NCBI GenBank assembly: GCA_903855985.1
Contig: CAIOAO010000107.1
Span: 56,870 to 120,869, forward strand
Source: an uncultured Opitutia bacterium
GTDB lineage: Bacteria; Verrucomicrobiota; Verrucomicrobiia; Opitutales; Opitutaceae
Reading direction: 5' to 3'
DNA length: 64,000 nt
The translations under genes were made by a program, and so were the position numbers. Below the pieces are notes generated by a model. It searched no databases. It had not been told where the DNA came from and saw nothing but the letters and a program-made list of their open reading frames with translations. Of this stretch, positions 17,440-28,391 are shown in pieces (position 1 is the first letter of the stretch; every line of letters begins with the position of its first letter).

Positions 17440-18687
17440 CTAGCGCCCGGAAAATTGCTTCAGCACCCAGGCGATGACCGGGCTGTCGGGGCTGCGCACG
17501 ACCACTTGCAGGCCTGTGCTCAAGCCGGAAGGCAGCGCAACCGGAATGGTCAGCACGGGATAGCCCCCGATGCTGGCCGGGGCGGTCAGGGCAAGGATGC
17601 GGAGTCGGTTCTCGGGCGTGCACCCGGCCTTGGTCAGCGCCGCGAAGGGCGAGGCGGGCAGGACCACAAAATCGAAATCGCGGAAGCAGTCGCTCCACAT
17701 GCGCCTGATGGCGTCAGTGGACTGGCGCGCCGACTCCCGCTGTTTCTCCGTGGTGGAATGCACCCGGTTGAGCCGCTGCCAGACCGCCGGATCGTAGCGG
17801 TCCTTGAAGCGCTCGGCCCAGGGACGGTGAACGGCCCACGCCTCATCCGCGACCACGGTGTTGTAGGTGTCCACGCTATCGCGCAAGGCCGCCCGTACGG
17901 CGGTGGAGGTTGCGGTTTCGCGGACGGCGAAGTGGTCAGCCGCCTGGCCGCAGGCGAGGGCGACCTCGGCATCGAGGCCGGGTAGTTCGACGTAACAGCC
18001 CCGCGGTTCGCGCGGCGCCGGGGTGGATCCAATCAGGCAATTAATCGCCGTGGCCATGTCGCCGGCCGTGGCGGTGAACCAACCTGCGGTATCATAACTC
18101 GGGGCGAGGGGAAATGCGTCGGCGATGAACGGGTCGCGCGGGGTCAGGCGAAAGCCAAACAGCCCGCAGAAGGCCGCCGGCAGGCGGACAGAACCGCCCG
18201 TGTCGGTGCCGATGGCCAGGGGCACAATGCCAGCGGCGACGACCGCGGCCGACCCGCTGCTGGAGCCGCCGGTCAGGTGGCCGGGAAACCGGGGATGCGC
18301 GCAATCGCCGTAATGCGGGTTTTCGCCCGTGATGCCGTAGGCGAATTCCTGGAGGTGGGTGCGGCCGGCGAAGACGGCGCCGGTCGCGGAGAGTTTTTGG
18401 ACGAGGGCGGAGTCCTGGGTGGCGGCCGGGCGGACCTCGGGCAGGAAGGTGGAACCGGCGAACATCGGCTGACCGGCCACGGGAAAGAGATCCTTGAGGA
18501 AATACGGTACGCCGGAGAGCGGAGTGCCCCCAAGGGCGGCGGAAAAATGTTCCGCCAGCCCGGATTCAGCGCCAAGGGCGGCAAGGACGGCCCGCTGCTG
18601 GTCCGCAGTCAGCCGGGTGCGTACCCGCTGGTGCAGCTCGCGGGCGGCTCCGGCCGGGGAGAGCTGCTGCCAGTCGCGAAAAGTCAT
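17440..18687 (-). CDS. amidase signature family enzyme
   Basis: A 415-residue amidase with the Ser-cisSer-Lys triad: Lys65 in YFLKDLF, the Gly/Ser-rich loop TGGSSSGSA around residue 142, and the nucleophile Ser166 in IGTDTGGSVRLPA. The start ATG at 18687 (MTFRDWQQLS) is preferred to an upstream in-frame ATG at 18732 because it gives the usual N-terminal helix. It is not GatA by context, as gatB and gatC are absent and the protein is short for GatA; more likely an allophanate-hydrolase-like or general amide hydrolase. It is convergent with the UspA gene and divergent from a binding lipoprotein. Confidence 0.87.
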   Translation of the reverse strand: MTFRDWQQLSPAGAARELHQRVRTRLTADQQRAVLAALGAESGLAEHFSAALGGTPLSGVPYFLKDLFPVAGQPMFAGSTFLPEVRPAATQDSALVQKLSATGAVFAGRTHLQEFAYGITGENPHYGDCAHPRFPGHLTGGSSSGSAAVVAAGIVPLAIGTDTGGSVRLPAAFCGLFGFRLTPRDPFIADAFPLAPSYDTAGWFTATAGDMATAINCLIGSTPAPREPRGCYVELPGLDAEVALACGQAADHFAVRETATSTAVRAALRDSVDTYNTVVADEAWAVHRPWAERFKDRYDPAVWQRLNRVHSTTEKQRESARQSTDAIRRMWSDCFRDFDFVVLPASPFAALTKAGCTPENRLRILALTAPASIGGYPVLTIPVALPSGLSTGLQVVVRSPDSPVIAWVLKQFSGR

Positions 18688-18773
18688 GCGCGAAAATTCA
18701 CCGGTCGGCGGGCGGGTTGCAACTCCGCGCACTTGGGGCTCGCCCTGAGCGGGACGCAGCGTCCAATGACCGG

Positions 18774-19766
18774 ATGCGTCTTATGAGAACTGCCACCTTG
18801 ATCCTGATGCTGACTGCCCTGGCGGGCGGTTGTGCGCGGCAGGCGGCTGAGGTCAAGCCGCCGGGGGTGTTGCGCAGGGTGGTTTTCCAGAGCGACTGGT
18901 TTCCGCAGGCGGAGCATGGCGGATTTTACCAGGCGCTGGTGAAAGGTTATTACCGCGAGGTGGGCCTCGATGTGGAAATCCTGCCGGGTGGCCCGGGCGC
19001 GGCGATCAAGTTGAGCGTGGCAAAGGGGACGGCGGATTTCGGGATGTATCGCAGCGACGATGTGATTGTGGCCGCCAGCCGCGGGCTGCCGCTGGTGATT
19101 GTGGCGGCGGTGCTGCAGCACGATCCTGAGGCGCTGCTGGTGCATGCCGCGAGCCCGGTCAAAACGCTCGCGGACCTGGAGGGACGCAGCGTGATTGCGC
19201 CGCCGAGCATGTCCTGGATCCCCTACGTGAAGCAGAAGTACGGCGTGAAGTTCGACCTGCGGCCCCTGACCTATGGCATGGCGGCCTTCCTCGGCGATCC
19301 CACGGCCATCCAGCAGTGCATGCTGACGAGCGAGCCGTACTTTGCAGAGCAGCATGGCGCCACGGTGCGCGCGATCCCGCTCTCGGACTCGGGTTACGAT
19401 CCGTACCACACCCTGATCTGCCGTCGGGCGTTGATCCGGACCAATTCCGAGCTGGTGAAGGCCTTTGTGGCGGCATCGATCCGCGGCTGGCATGATTACC
19501 TCGAGGGCAACCCGGCCGAGGCCCACGCCCTGATCATGAAGCGCAACACCCAGATGACGGCGGGCCAGCTGGAGTTTTCCCGGCGCGCGCTCATCGCGCA
19601 TGCGCTGGTGACCGGGGATCCGGCGCGGGGCGAGCACATCGGCCGCATCTCCCTCAAGCGCATCCAGCAACAGATCGACGTGCTGACGGAGTTCAAGATC
19701 CTCGAGGTGCCGGTGACCGCCGCCGGCGTGGCGTCCCGGGCGTTCCTGCCCACCTCGGCGCGCTGA
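18774..19766 (+). CDS. NMT1/THI5-like substrate-binding lipoprotein
   Basis: A 330-residue ABC-type binding protein. The first 20 residues form a lipoprotein signal with lipobox LAGG-C. The mature part has the NMT1/SsuA-family features: DWFPQAEHGGFYQAL near the start, GGPGAAIKLSVAKGTADFG (ligand pocket) and the repeated lobe with PSMSWIPYVKQKYG. Family ligands are small N- or S-containing molecules such as pyrimidine thiamine precursors, sulfonates or nitrate analogues. No permease or ATPase gene is adjacent. An alternative ATG nine bases later would also keep the lipobox. The nearby amidase may act on the same nitrogen compound, which is a guess. Confidence 0.82.
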   Translation: MRLMRTATLILMLTALAGGCARQAAEVKPPGVLRRVVFQSDWFPQAEHGGFYQALVKGYYREVGLDVEILPGGPGAAIKLSVAKGTADFGMYRSDDVIVAASRGLPLVIVAAVLQHDPEALLVHAASPVKTLADLEGRSVIAPPSMSWIPYVKQKYGVKFDLRPLTYGMAAFLGDPTAIQQCMLTSEPYFAEQHGATVRAIPLSDSGYDPYHTLICRRALIRTNSELVKAFVAASIRGWHDYLEGNPAEAHALIMKRNTQMTAGQLEFSRRALIAHALVTGDPARGEHIGRISLKRIQQQIDVLTEFKILEVPVTAAGVASRAFLPTSAR

Positions 19767-19807
19767 TAATCTTTGTCACAACCGGAATTTCTCCCAAACC
19801 TCAGCCC

Positions 19808-20269
19808 ATGAATCCCGAAGCCAACCTCGCCGCCCTCGGCCTCACGCTCCCCAATCCGCCCGCTGCCGCCGGCAGCTACGTGCCCACCGTGCGCACGGGC
19901 AACCTGCTGTATTGCGCCGGCACGATCTGCATGGTCGGCGGGCAGATGACGCACACCGGCCAGGTGGGCAAGGAGCAGACGGTGCAGACCGCCAACAAGT
20001 CGGCGGAAATCTGCGCGCTCAACACCCTCGCCAACATCAAGGCCGCCGTCGGTTCACTCGACAAGGTCGCGCGCATCGTCTTCGTCAGCGGTTTCGTCAA
20101 CGCCGTGGACGGCTTTGCCGACAGCCCGGCCGTGATCAACGGCGCGAGCGATCTTTTCCTCAAGGTCTTCGGTGACGCCGGCAAGCACGCCCGCGCCGCC
20201 GTGGCCGTCAACGGCCTGCCCAAGGGCTCGACGACCGAGGTGCAGGTCGTGGTCGAGCTGAAGGCCTAG
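19808..20269 (+). CDS. RidA/YjgF-family protein
   Basis: A 153-residue member of the RidA (YjgF/YER057c) family in its longer form. Visible blocks are RTGNLLYCAGTI, the LANIKAAVGSLDKVARIVFVSGF helix-strand region, and the C-terminal ARAAVAVNGLPKGSTTEVQ. In RidA the Arg of this last segment binds the carboxylate of enamine/imine substrates; here the motif is H-A-R-A-A-V. The trimeric proteins deaminate reactive 2-aminoacrylate. It lies between the binding lipoprotein and a sugar ABC operon without clear link to either. Confidence 0.9.
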   Translation: MNPEANLAALGLTLPNPPAAAGSYVPTVRTGNLLYCAGTICMVGGQMTHTGQVGKEQTVQTANKSAEICALNTLANIKAAVGSLDKVARIVFVSGFVNAVDGFADSPAVINGASDLFLKVFGDAGKHARAAVAVNGLPKGSTTEVQVVVELKA

Positions 20270-20307
20270 GTCCGGTCCGCTTTCGTTACCCCAACCCCAT
20301 TACCCCC

Positions 20308-21282
20308 ATGAACAGGCTTACCGCGCTCCTCGGAGCGCTTGTTTTCGCTGCGGCCGTGTCGGCGCAGACCTATGACGTCGCCGTCATTCCCAAGCGGACG
20401 ACGCACGAGTTCTGGAAATCCATCCATGCCGGCGCCATCGCGGCCGCGGGCGAGCTCAAGGCCGAGGGCATCACGGTGAACGTGATCTGGAAGGGTCCCC
20501 TGCGCGAGGACGACCGCGAGCAGCAGGTGCAGGTCGTGGAAAATTTTACCGGCCGCCGGGTGAGCGGTCTCGTGCTCGCCCCGCTCGATGCGCGGGCCCT
20601 GGTGGCGCCGACGGAGGAGGCGGTGCGCGCGGGTATCCCGGTCGTCATCATCGACTCCGGGCTCAAGTCCACCGCACCGGTCAGCACGGTCTCGACGGAC
20701 AATTACAAGGGCGGCGTGCTTGGGGCCCGGCGGCTGGGCGAACTGCTCGGGGGGAAGGGCAAGGTCATCCTCCTGCGCGTGCTGGCCGGCTCGACCAGCA
20801 CGGAACAGCGCGAGGCGGGTTTCCTCGACACCCTGGCCAAGGAGTTTCCCGGGCTCCAGATTCTCTCCAGCGACCAGCACGCCGGGGCAACACGTGACAC
20901 GGCCTACCGCACTTCGCAGAACCTGCTGAATCGTTTTGGCCGCGACGTGACCGGCATCTTTGCGCCGAACGAATCCTCGGCCACCGGCATGCTGCTGGCG
21001 ATGAAGGACGCGGGTTTGGCCGGCGGGAAGGTGAAGCTGGTGGGCTTTGACAGCGGCGCGCAGACGGTGGCGGCGCTCAAGTCCGGGGATCTGCAGGGCC
21101 TCGTCGTGCAGAATCCCTTCCGGATGGGTTACCTCGGCGTGAAGACCCTGGTGGCCAGCCTGCGCGGGCAGAAGGTCGAACTTGTGATTGATACGGGCTG
21201 CGCGCTGGTCACGCGGGAAAACATGGCCGAGCCGGCGATGGGCGACCTGCTTTACCCGCCGCTGGAGAAGTACCTTAAATAA
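20308..21282 (+). CDS. sugar ABC transporter substrate-binding protein (RbsB-like)
   Basis: A 324-residue periplasmic binding protein. The signal peptide is MNRLTALLGALVFAAAVSAQ. The mature part follows the peripla_BP_4 fold: VAVIPKRTTHEFWKSIHAG, the hinge region GLVLAPLDARALVAP and PVVIIDSGL. It is the first gene of a three-gene operon with an ATPase 6 bp downstream and a permease, forming a complete ribose/xylose-type (CUT2) importer. The exact sugar is not readable. Confidence 0.9.
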   Translation: MNRLTALLGALVFAAAVSAQTYDVAVIPKRTTHEFWKSIHAGAIAAAGELKAEGITVNVIWKGPLREDDREQQVQVVENFTGRRVSGLVLAPLDARALVAPTEEAVRAGIPVVIIDSGLKSTAPVSTVSTDNYKGGVLGARRLGELLGGKGKVILLRVLAGSTSTEQREAGFLDTLAKEFPGLQILSSDQHAGATRDTAYRTSQNLLNRFGRDVTGIFAPNESSATGMLLAMKDAGLAGGKVKLVGFDSGAQTVAALKSGDLQGLVVQNPFRMGYLGVKTLVASLRGQKVELVIDTGCALVTRENMAEPAMGDLLYPPLEKYLK

Positions 21283-21287
21283 CGGCC

Positions 21288-22778
21288 ATGCCGCCGCGCC
21301 TCCGCCTCACGGGCATTCGCAAGTCCTTCGGCGCCACCCTGGCGCTGCGGGGTGTGTCGCTTGAGGTGGCGCCGGGCGAGGTCCACGCGCTGGTTGGAGA
21401 AAACGGCGCGGGCAAGAGTACGCTGATGAACATCCTCAGCGGCGCGCTGCCGGCGGATGAGGGTGCGATGGACCTCGACGGGGCGCCGTATGCCCCGCGG
21501 GACACCCTCGATGCCCGCCACCGTGGCGTGGCGATGATTCACCAGGAACTGAGCCTCGCCCCGCATTTGAGCGCGTGGGAAAACATCATGCTCGGCGCGG
21601 AACCGTCGCGCGGCGGGTGGCTGCGCCGGCACGACGCGAAAGCGTCGGCCCGGGCGGCGCTGGAGCGGCTGGGACACGGCCATCTCGACCTCGACCGGGC
21701 GGCGGGAAAGTTTCCCATCGCGGAACAGCAGATCATCGAGATCGCCCGCGCGCTGCGGACGGAGCCGCGGGTGCTGGTCATGGACGAGCCAACGAGCAGC
21801 CTGGCGCAGGCCGATACGGAACGACTGTTCACCGTGATCCGCCAACTGCGGGACCGCGGCGTGAGCGTCATTTATATCAGTCATTTTCTTGAGGAAGTGG
21901 AACGCCTGGCGGACCGCTACACCGTGCTGAAGGACGGCCAGAGCGTGGGCACGGGGCCGATGGCCGGAACGTCGACGACGCAACTGGTGCGCCTGATGGT
22001 TGGCCGGGATGTGACTGAACTTTACCCCACGCGGACAGCCAGTCCTGGGTCCACCGTACTGGAAGTCCGGAACCTTTCGGCCGGTCGGCGTCTGACCCGG
22101 GCGAATCTCACCCTCGCAGCCGGGGAGATTTTAGGCGTAGCCGGGCTGATCGGCGCCGGGCGGACGGAACTGGTACGTGCGGTGTTCGGCTTGGATCGCA
22201 GCGAAGCCGGCGCGGTCACCGTCGAAGGACGGGGTTTTTCCCACCGGCAACCGGGAGCCAGTTGGCGCCAGGGTGTGGGTTTCCTGAGTGAGAACCGCAA
22301 GGAGGAGGGCCTGATGCTGCCGCTTTCGGTGGCGGAGAACACGGTACTCACCAAGCTCGGGCGGTTTGGCCGGCTGGGCTGGCTGCGGCGCCGCGAAATT
22401 GATGCGGCGGGTGCGGCTTGGATCGATCGCCTGGGTGTGAAGGCGAGCGGGCCGGGTCAACCGGTGGGCCAGCTTTCGGGTGGCAACCAGCAGAAGGTCG
22501 CGCTGGCCCGGCTGCTGGAACACCCGGCGCGGATTTTCCTGCTCGACGAGCCCACGCGTGGCATCGATGTCGGGAGCAAGGCGCAGATTTACGAACTGAT
22601 CGCCGGCCTGGCGCGCGAGGGCCGGGCGGTCGTGCTGGTTAGTTCCTACCTGCCGGAGCTGTTCGGCATGTGCGACCGCATCGCGGTGATGCGGCGCGGC
22701 GAACTCGTGGAGTGCCGGGCCCGCGCCGATTGGACCGAGCCCTCCCTCATGGCCGCCGCCGTTGGCGCCGCAGCCTGA
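21288..22778 (+). CDS. sugar ABC transporter ATP-binding protein (two NBDs)
   Basis: A 496-residue RbsA/XylG-type protein with two nucleotide-binding domains. NBD1 has Walker A GENGAGKST and Walker B VLVMDEPTSS. NBD2 has a degenerate Walker A (GLIGAGRTE), an intact signature LSGGNQQKVALARLL and Walker B IFLLDEPTRGID. Loss of the second P-loop lysine is normal in this family. It follows the binding-protein gene by 5 bp and precedes the permease by 14 bp, so all three should be one transcript. Confidence 0.94.
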   Translation: MPPRLRLTGIRKSFGATLALRGVSLEVAPGEVHALVGENGAGKSTLMNILSGALPADEGAMDLDGAPYAPRDTLDARHRGVAMIHQELSLAPHLSAWENIMLGAEPSRGGWLRRHDAKASARAALERLGHGHLDLDRAAGKFPIAEQQIIEIARALRTEPRVLVMDEPTSSLAQADTERLFTVIRQLRDRGVSVIYISHFLEEVERLADRYTVLKDGQSVGTGPMAGTSTTQLVRLMVGRDVTELYPTRTASPGSTVLEVRNLSAGRRLTRANLTLAAGEILGVAGLIGAGRTELVRAVFGLDRSEAGAVTVEGRGFSHRQPGASWRQGVGFLSENRKEEGLMLPLSVAENTVLTKLGRFGRLGWLRRREIDAAGAAWIDRLGVKASGPGQPVGQLSGGNQQKVALARLLEHPARIFLLDEPTRGIDVGSKAQIYELIAGLAREGRAVVLVSSYLPELFGMCDRIAVMRRGELVECRARADWTEPSLMAAAVGAAA

Positions 22779-22792
22779 ACCCGATTTTACCG

Positions 22793-23746
22793 ATGAACAC
22801 CAAAAGCCTCCTCGCAAAACTCGGGCCCTTCCTCGGGCTGCTGCTGGTGATCGGGCTCTTCTCGATTTCGACCGAAGTGCGCGGGTATTTTCTGACCTAC
22901 CCGAATTTCAAGATCATCCTCACGCAAACGGTGATCGTGGCGATCGGCGCGCTCGGCATGACGTTGATCATCATCGCGGGCGGGATCGATTTGAGCGTCG
23001 GCTCAGCCATTGCATTCACAAGCGTGGTCGGGGCACTGCTGATCCAGCGCGGCTGGTCGGCGGCCGCGGTGGTCCTGGCGGTGGTCGCAGCCGGGGGCGG
23101 GATCGGGCTGCTCAACGGGGTGGCGATTGCCGGCCTGCGGATGACGCCGTTTATCATCACACTCGGCACGCTCGGCGTGGTGCGGGGTGCATCCAAGTGG
23201 CTCGCGAACAACGAAACGGTCAATTACGACGGCTCACCCATCAACAGTTGGATGACGACGGCGGACCCCTTCGGGTGGTCGCTGCCCGCGGGCGCCTGGG
23301 TGGCGCTGGTGGCGGCGATCGGGACGGCGGTGATGCTCCGGCAGACGGTGTTTGGCCGGCATATCTTTGCGATTGGCTCGAACGAGGCGACGGCCCGGCT
23401 CTGTGGCGTGCCCACCGTGCGGACGAAAATCCTGATCTACGCCCTGGCCGGTGCTTTCTTCGGCCTGGCGGGCCTGATGCAGCTCTCGAGACTGCGGCAG
23501 GGTGATCCGACGGTGGCGGTCGGGCTGGAACTCGACATCATTGCGGCGGTGATCATCGGCGGCGCGAGCTTGAGCGGCGGGGTGGGCACGGTGCTGGGCT
23601 CGATGATCGGCGCGCTGATCATGGCGGTGCTGCGCAACGGCTCGCAGCAGATGGGCTGGCCGACTTATTTCCAGGAAATCATCATCGGCATTGTGATCAT
23701 CGCCGCGGTGTTCCTCGACCGGTTGCGGCAGGCGAAGGCGGCCTAG
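22793..23746 (+). CDS. sugar ABC transporter permease (RbsC-like)
   Basis: A 317-residue inner-membrane permease with 8-10 hydrophobic helices. The CUT2 permease motif AGGIDLSVGS is near residue 65, and GGASLSGGVGTVLGSMIGAL, the conserved glycine-rich block, is in the last third. The start ATG at 22793 lies 14 bp after the ATPase stop and leads straight into a membrane segment; the frame is open upstream over the end of the ATPase gene. Third and last gene of the importer operon. Confidence 0.93.
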   Translation: MNTKSLLAKLGPFLGLLLVIGLFSISTEVRGYFLTYPNFKIILTQTVIVAIGALGMTLIIIAGGIDLSVGSAIAFTSVVGALLIQRGWSAAAVVLAVVAAGGGIGLLNGVAIAGLRMTPFIITLGTLGVVRGASKWLANNETVNYDGSPINSWMTTADPFGWSLPAGAWVALVAAIGTAVMLRQTVFGRHIFAIGSNEATARLCGVPTVRTKILIYALAGAFFGLAGLMQLSRLRQGDPTVAVGLELDIIAAVIIGGASLSGGVGTVLGSMIGALIMAVLRNGSQQMGWPTYFQEIIIGIVIIAAVFLDRLRQAKAA

Positions 23747-23788
23747 CTGACAGCTGAATGCTGATCGCTGACGACTATTAAGTCAGCT
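23745..23788. repeat. GCTGA heptad repeat and inverted repeat at convergent gene ends
   Basis: From 23746 to 23773 the sequence is four 7-bp units sharing the core GCTGA, each followed by two variable bases (GCTGACA, GCTGAAT, GCTGATC, GCTGACG). The first copy also forms AGCTGAC (23745-23751), matched by GTCAGCT at 23782-23788. The block spans the stop codons of the permease and of argA, so it may serve as a two-way transcription end, though no T-run is obvious. Confidence 0.6.
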
Positions 23789-25124
23789 GCTTGACCAGCA
23801 CCTTGGCGTTGCGGCCACTGTCGTCGTACAACTTCAGCCGCGCCTCGGGCAGGGCTTCCTTGGTGGTCTCCTCGAAGCCGCAGACGGCGGTGAAGAAGCC
23901 GAAGCTCTGGGTCGAGAGGGCGATGACACGCTTGGTGCCGCGCTCCTTGGCCATGAGGCAGGCGTACTCGACCATCTTCTTGCCGATGCCGCGGTGGTGG
24001 TAAAAGGGCAGGACGTAGAGCGATCCGACCTCGGCGAGCTCGGGCATGTCGGGATAAAAATAGAGCGTGACGCAGGCGATGATGTTCTCGTCGATTTCGT
24101 AGACGAAGAACTGGTCGATGTTTTTCTCGATGGCCTGCTGGGTCCGGTGGATCAGCTCCTCGCGGCGGACGGCGTTGCGGGTGAGGCTGTAGATGAAGCG
24201 CACGTCGCTCCGGCGGGCCTTGCGGATCTGCTGGTAGTCGTTGCCGTAGACGAGCGAACCCACGCCCTCGCTGGAGAAGATCTCGTTGATCAGGCCGTCA
24301 AAGATGCGGCCGTCCACGATGTGTACGCGCGGCGTGCCGGTCTCGATGGCCTTGACGGCGTGCATCGCCTTGCTGCGCGAGGTCTCGGCGATCTGGTCGG
24401 GCTTGTCCTTGATGATCGCGCGGAGGGCGTCCACGGAGATTTCTCGGCGGATCTCGCCGTCAATCTCCAGGCCGCCGTGCGGGGTCAGGTAGATGATTTT
24501 CGTGGCGTGCAGCGCCTCGGCGAGTTCGGCGGCGAGTGCGTCCGAGTTGATGCGCAGCGACTTGCCGTCGGGGCCGAACGCCAGCGGGGGAACGACGGGC
24601 ACGACGGAGCGGTCGATCAGCTCGCTGATGAATTCCTTGTCGATGCGCTCGACGCGGCCGGTGAACTGCTGGTCCACGCCCTTGATGATGCCGATGGGCA
24701 GGGCGCGGATGGAATTGGTGATGGCGCACTTCAGGCTGTTCTGCGTCAGGCCCTCGAGGATGACGTGCGAGACGCGCGACGAGGCGCGGATGGCGAGGTC
24801 GAGGGTGGCGGCGTCGGTCACCCCGGTGCCGTAGGCGTCGGAAATGGCGACGTTGCGCAGGGCGGCGAGTTCGACGAGCTGCTGGCCGATGCCGTGGATC
24901 AGGACGACCTTGATGCCCAGGCTGCGGAGCACGGCAATGTCCACGAGGAGGTTGCTGAGATTTTCATCCGCCACGATGGCGCCGTCGAGGGCGAGGACGA
25001 AGATCTGGCCCTGGAAACGCGGCACGTATTTCAGGATCCCGCGGAGGTCCGTGGGCTTGATCGTGGTGCCCTGCGCGGTGGCCGCAGGAAGAGACGGGGG
25101 GGTGCCGTTGCCAGTGCTCATCAA
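23778..25124 (-). CDS. argA: amino-acid N-acetyltransferase (N-acetylglutamate synthase)
   Basis: A 448-residue fusion of an amino acid kinase domain (residues about 30-290) and a GNAT acetyltransferase domain (about 310-448), the layout of ArgA, which makes N-acetylglutamate as the first step of arginine synthesis. Kinase-fold blocks are VLIHGIGQQLVELAALRN and RINSDALAAELAEAL; the acetyl-CoA loop is HHRGIGKKMVEYA. The N-terminal 25 residues are low-complexity. Arginine feedback is typical of the family and not visible from sequence. A small membrane-anchored gene follows upstream on the same strand. Confidence 0.92.
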   Translation of the reverse strand: MMSTGNGTPPSLPAATAQGTTIKPTDLRGILKYVPRFQGQIFVLALDGAIVADENLSNLLVDIAVLRSLGIKVVLIHGIGQQLVELAALRNVAISDAYGTGVTDAATLDLAIRASSRVSHVILEGLTQNSLKCAITNSIRALPIGIIKGVDQQFTGRVERIDKEFISELIDRSVVPVVPPLAFGPDGKSLRINSDALAAELAEALHATKIIYLTPHGGLEIDGEIRREISVDALRAIIKDKPDQIAETSRSKAMHAVKAIETGTPRVHIVDGRIFDGLINEIFSSEGVGSLVYGNDYQQIRKARRSDVRFIYSLTRNAVRREELIHRTQQAIEKNIDQFFVYEIDENIIACVTLYFYPDMPELAEVGSLYVLPFYHHRGIGKKMVEYACLMAKERGTKRVIALSTQSFGFFTAVCGFEETTKEALPEARLKLYDDSGRNAKVLVKQLT

Positions 25125-25163
25125 TTGAAGTGGGCGCAGTTCTCGACGATGCAGCGCGGCGCG

Positions 25164-25778
25164 TCAATGCACTTGCAGCGTCCAGCTCCGGGAGCTCCGC
25201 GAGCCGACGAGGGTCACGTGATAGCTGCCGGGCTTCAGGGTGCCGGCGGGAACGGTGAGCCGGATGAACCGCTCGCGGTTGCGGGCCAGCAGGCCGCCGG
25301 ACAGGCGTTCAAACTCCGGCGTGATCACGAGCTCGTCGCCGCGCACGTAAAGTTCCGCGCCCGCAAGCTGCTGCTTGTTGTCCGGCAGGGAGCATTTCAC
25401 GCCGATGGGGTAGGCGAACATGGAGTTGACCGTCGCGGCGGCGGAGACGCCCAGGATCTCCCCGGGGAGCCGCGGTGGTTCGACGAGGGTTTCGCGCAGC
25501 CCGGAAGGCAGCCCGCCGGCGGCTGCCGTCGCGCGAACGTTTGAGTTGAACGAGAGCGCGTCCGCCGGCAGGTCGGCCTCGAGCGTGATCCGCTGGAAGC
25601 CGGCGTCGAGCAAGCGGTGGATGTTGGCGCGGTCCCGCAGGTCCTGGTACGGCCGGAAGGCCCGGTCCGGCCGGCGGTACTTCAGGGTCAGGAAGGTGTA
25701 CACGCCGATGGAGAGGATGATCGCGAGGACCACCCATTTCATGGGCCAGGGCTGGCGGGTGCGGGACGGGGCGGACAT
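25164..25778 (-). CDS. membrane-anchored protein of unknown function
   Basis: A 204-residue protein with one N-terminal membrane anchor (MKWVVLAIILSIGVYTFLTL, residues 13-32) and an extracytoplasmic part that looks beta-rich, ending in FIRLTVPAGTLKPGSYHVTLVGS, a typical Ig-like strand pattern. I do not recognise a family. It is 39 bp upstream of argA on the same strand and divergent from proS across 86 bp. No enzyme motif is visible. Confidence 0.68.
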   Translation of the reverse strand: MSAPSRTRQPWPMKWVVLAIILSIGVYTFLTLKYRRPDRAFRPYQDLRDRANIHRLLDAGFQRITLEADLPADALSFNSNVRATAAAGGLPSGLRETLVEPPRLPGEILGVSAAATVNSMFAYPIGVKCSLPDNKQQLAGAELYVRGDELVITPEFERLSGGLLARNRERFIRLTVPAGTLKPGSYHVTLVGSRSSRSWTLQVH

Positions 25779-25864
25779 GGACGGGGAGCGAGTAACTCCG
25801 GGCCGGGGCCGGGTCGCAAATAAATTTGCGCCGGCGGGCGGGCGGTGTTTCGTTGCCGGACTCC

Positions 25865-27627
<1,763 letters not shown>

Positions 27628-27631
<4 letters not shown>

Positions 27632-27933
27632 CCGTTTCCCAGTCCAAGACCCAGGGCGCACCCGCCGCGCAAAGCGCGACGGAACTGGAGTACGAGGGAT
27701 TGTGGCGCGTGGTCGTGCTGAACGACCCCGTCAACCTGATGTCCTACGTCGTGCTCGTCTTTAAAAAGGTCTTCGGCTTCGACGAAACCCGGGCGCGGAA
27801 GCACATGCTCGAGGTGCATGAGCAGGGCCGCTCGGTGGTCTGGAGCGGGGTGCGGGAGAAGGCCGAGGCCTACGCCTTCACGCTGCAGCAGTGGCACCTC
27901 ACGACGGTGCTGGAGCAGGACGACGTCCGATGA
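27628..27933 (+). CDS. clpS: ClpS adaptor for the Clp protease (N-degron recognition)
   Basis: A 101-residue adaptor with a disordered N-terminus and the ClpS core from residue 25: VVVLNDPVNLMSYVVLVF, then HMLEVHEQGRSVVWSG and KAEAYAFTLQQ. The Asn-Asp-Pro loop and Met binding N-terminal hydrophobic residues of substrates are present, so it should deliver N-end-rule proteins to ClpA/ClpC. It overlaps proS by 4 bp and the next gene by 4 bp. No clp ATPase is in the window. Confidence 0.93.
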
Positions 27934-28391
27934 AACGCATCGAGGTCAAACTCGCGCTGCCCGTCGTCGCCCCGCTGCTCGACGTGATCAAGGCCATGGC
28001 CGACGGGCTGCGCCAGAACCTGGCCGCGCCGTTCGGGCCGGTGGATCTCGATGCGGAATTCAGCGCGGCGTGGGCGGGGGAGCTGCTGGACGCGCAGAAC
28101 ACCGACGTCGCGGCGCTGCTGGCGATGTTCAACGACGAGTTTTTTGCCGAGGGCGTGATCGCCTTCGACGAGGACAACGCCGAGCAGATTGTGCGGGCGA
28201 CGGCGGCGGTCCGTTTGCGCCTGCGGGAGCATTACCTGAAGCCGCTGGGCGACGAGACGCTGGAGAGCGGGAATGTGGAGCTTGAACGGCTCGATGAACC
28301 GTTGCGCAAGGCGTTCATGTGCTACCTGTTTCTGGCCACGATCCAGGAGCTGATCATCCAGCACCTCGATTCGAGTATTCTGGAGTCGTGA
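27930..28391 (+). CDS. small protein following clpS (DUF2017-like position)
   Basis: A 153-residue cytoplasmic protein, acidic and mostly helical, with a C-terminal block KAFMCYLFLATIQELIIQHLD. Its start ATG overlaps the clpS stop, so the two are translated together. In Actinobacteria a DUF2017 protein occupies this same place after clpS; the helical C-terminus is compatible with that family, but I cannot confirm homology by eye. A role with ClpS or Clp protease is only suggested by the tight coupling. Confidence 0.75.
   Translation: MKRIEVKLALPVVAPLLDVIKAMADGLRQNLAAPFGPVDLDAEFSAAWAGELLDAQNTDVAALLAMFNDEFFAEGVIAFDEDNAEQIVRATAAVRLRLREHYLKPLGDETLESGNVELERLDEPLRKAFMCYLFLATIQELIIQHLDSSILES

Noticed and set aside
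17440..18687. Amidase as GatA of tRNA amidation
   Set aside because: No gatB or gatC nearby, and the protein is about 70 residues shorter than GatA.
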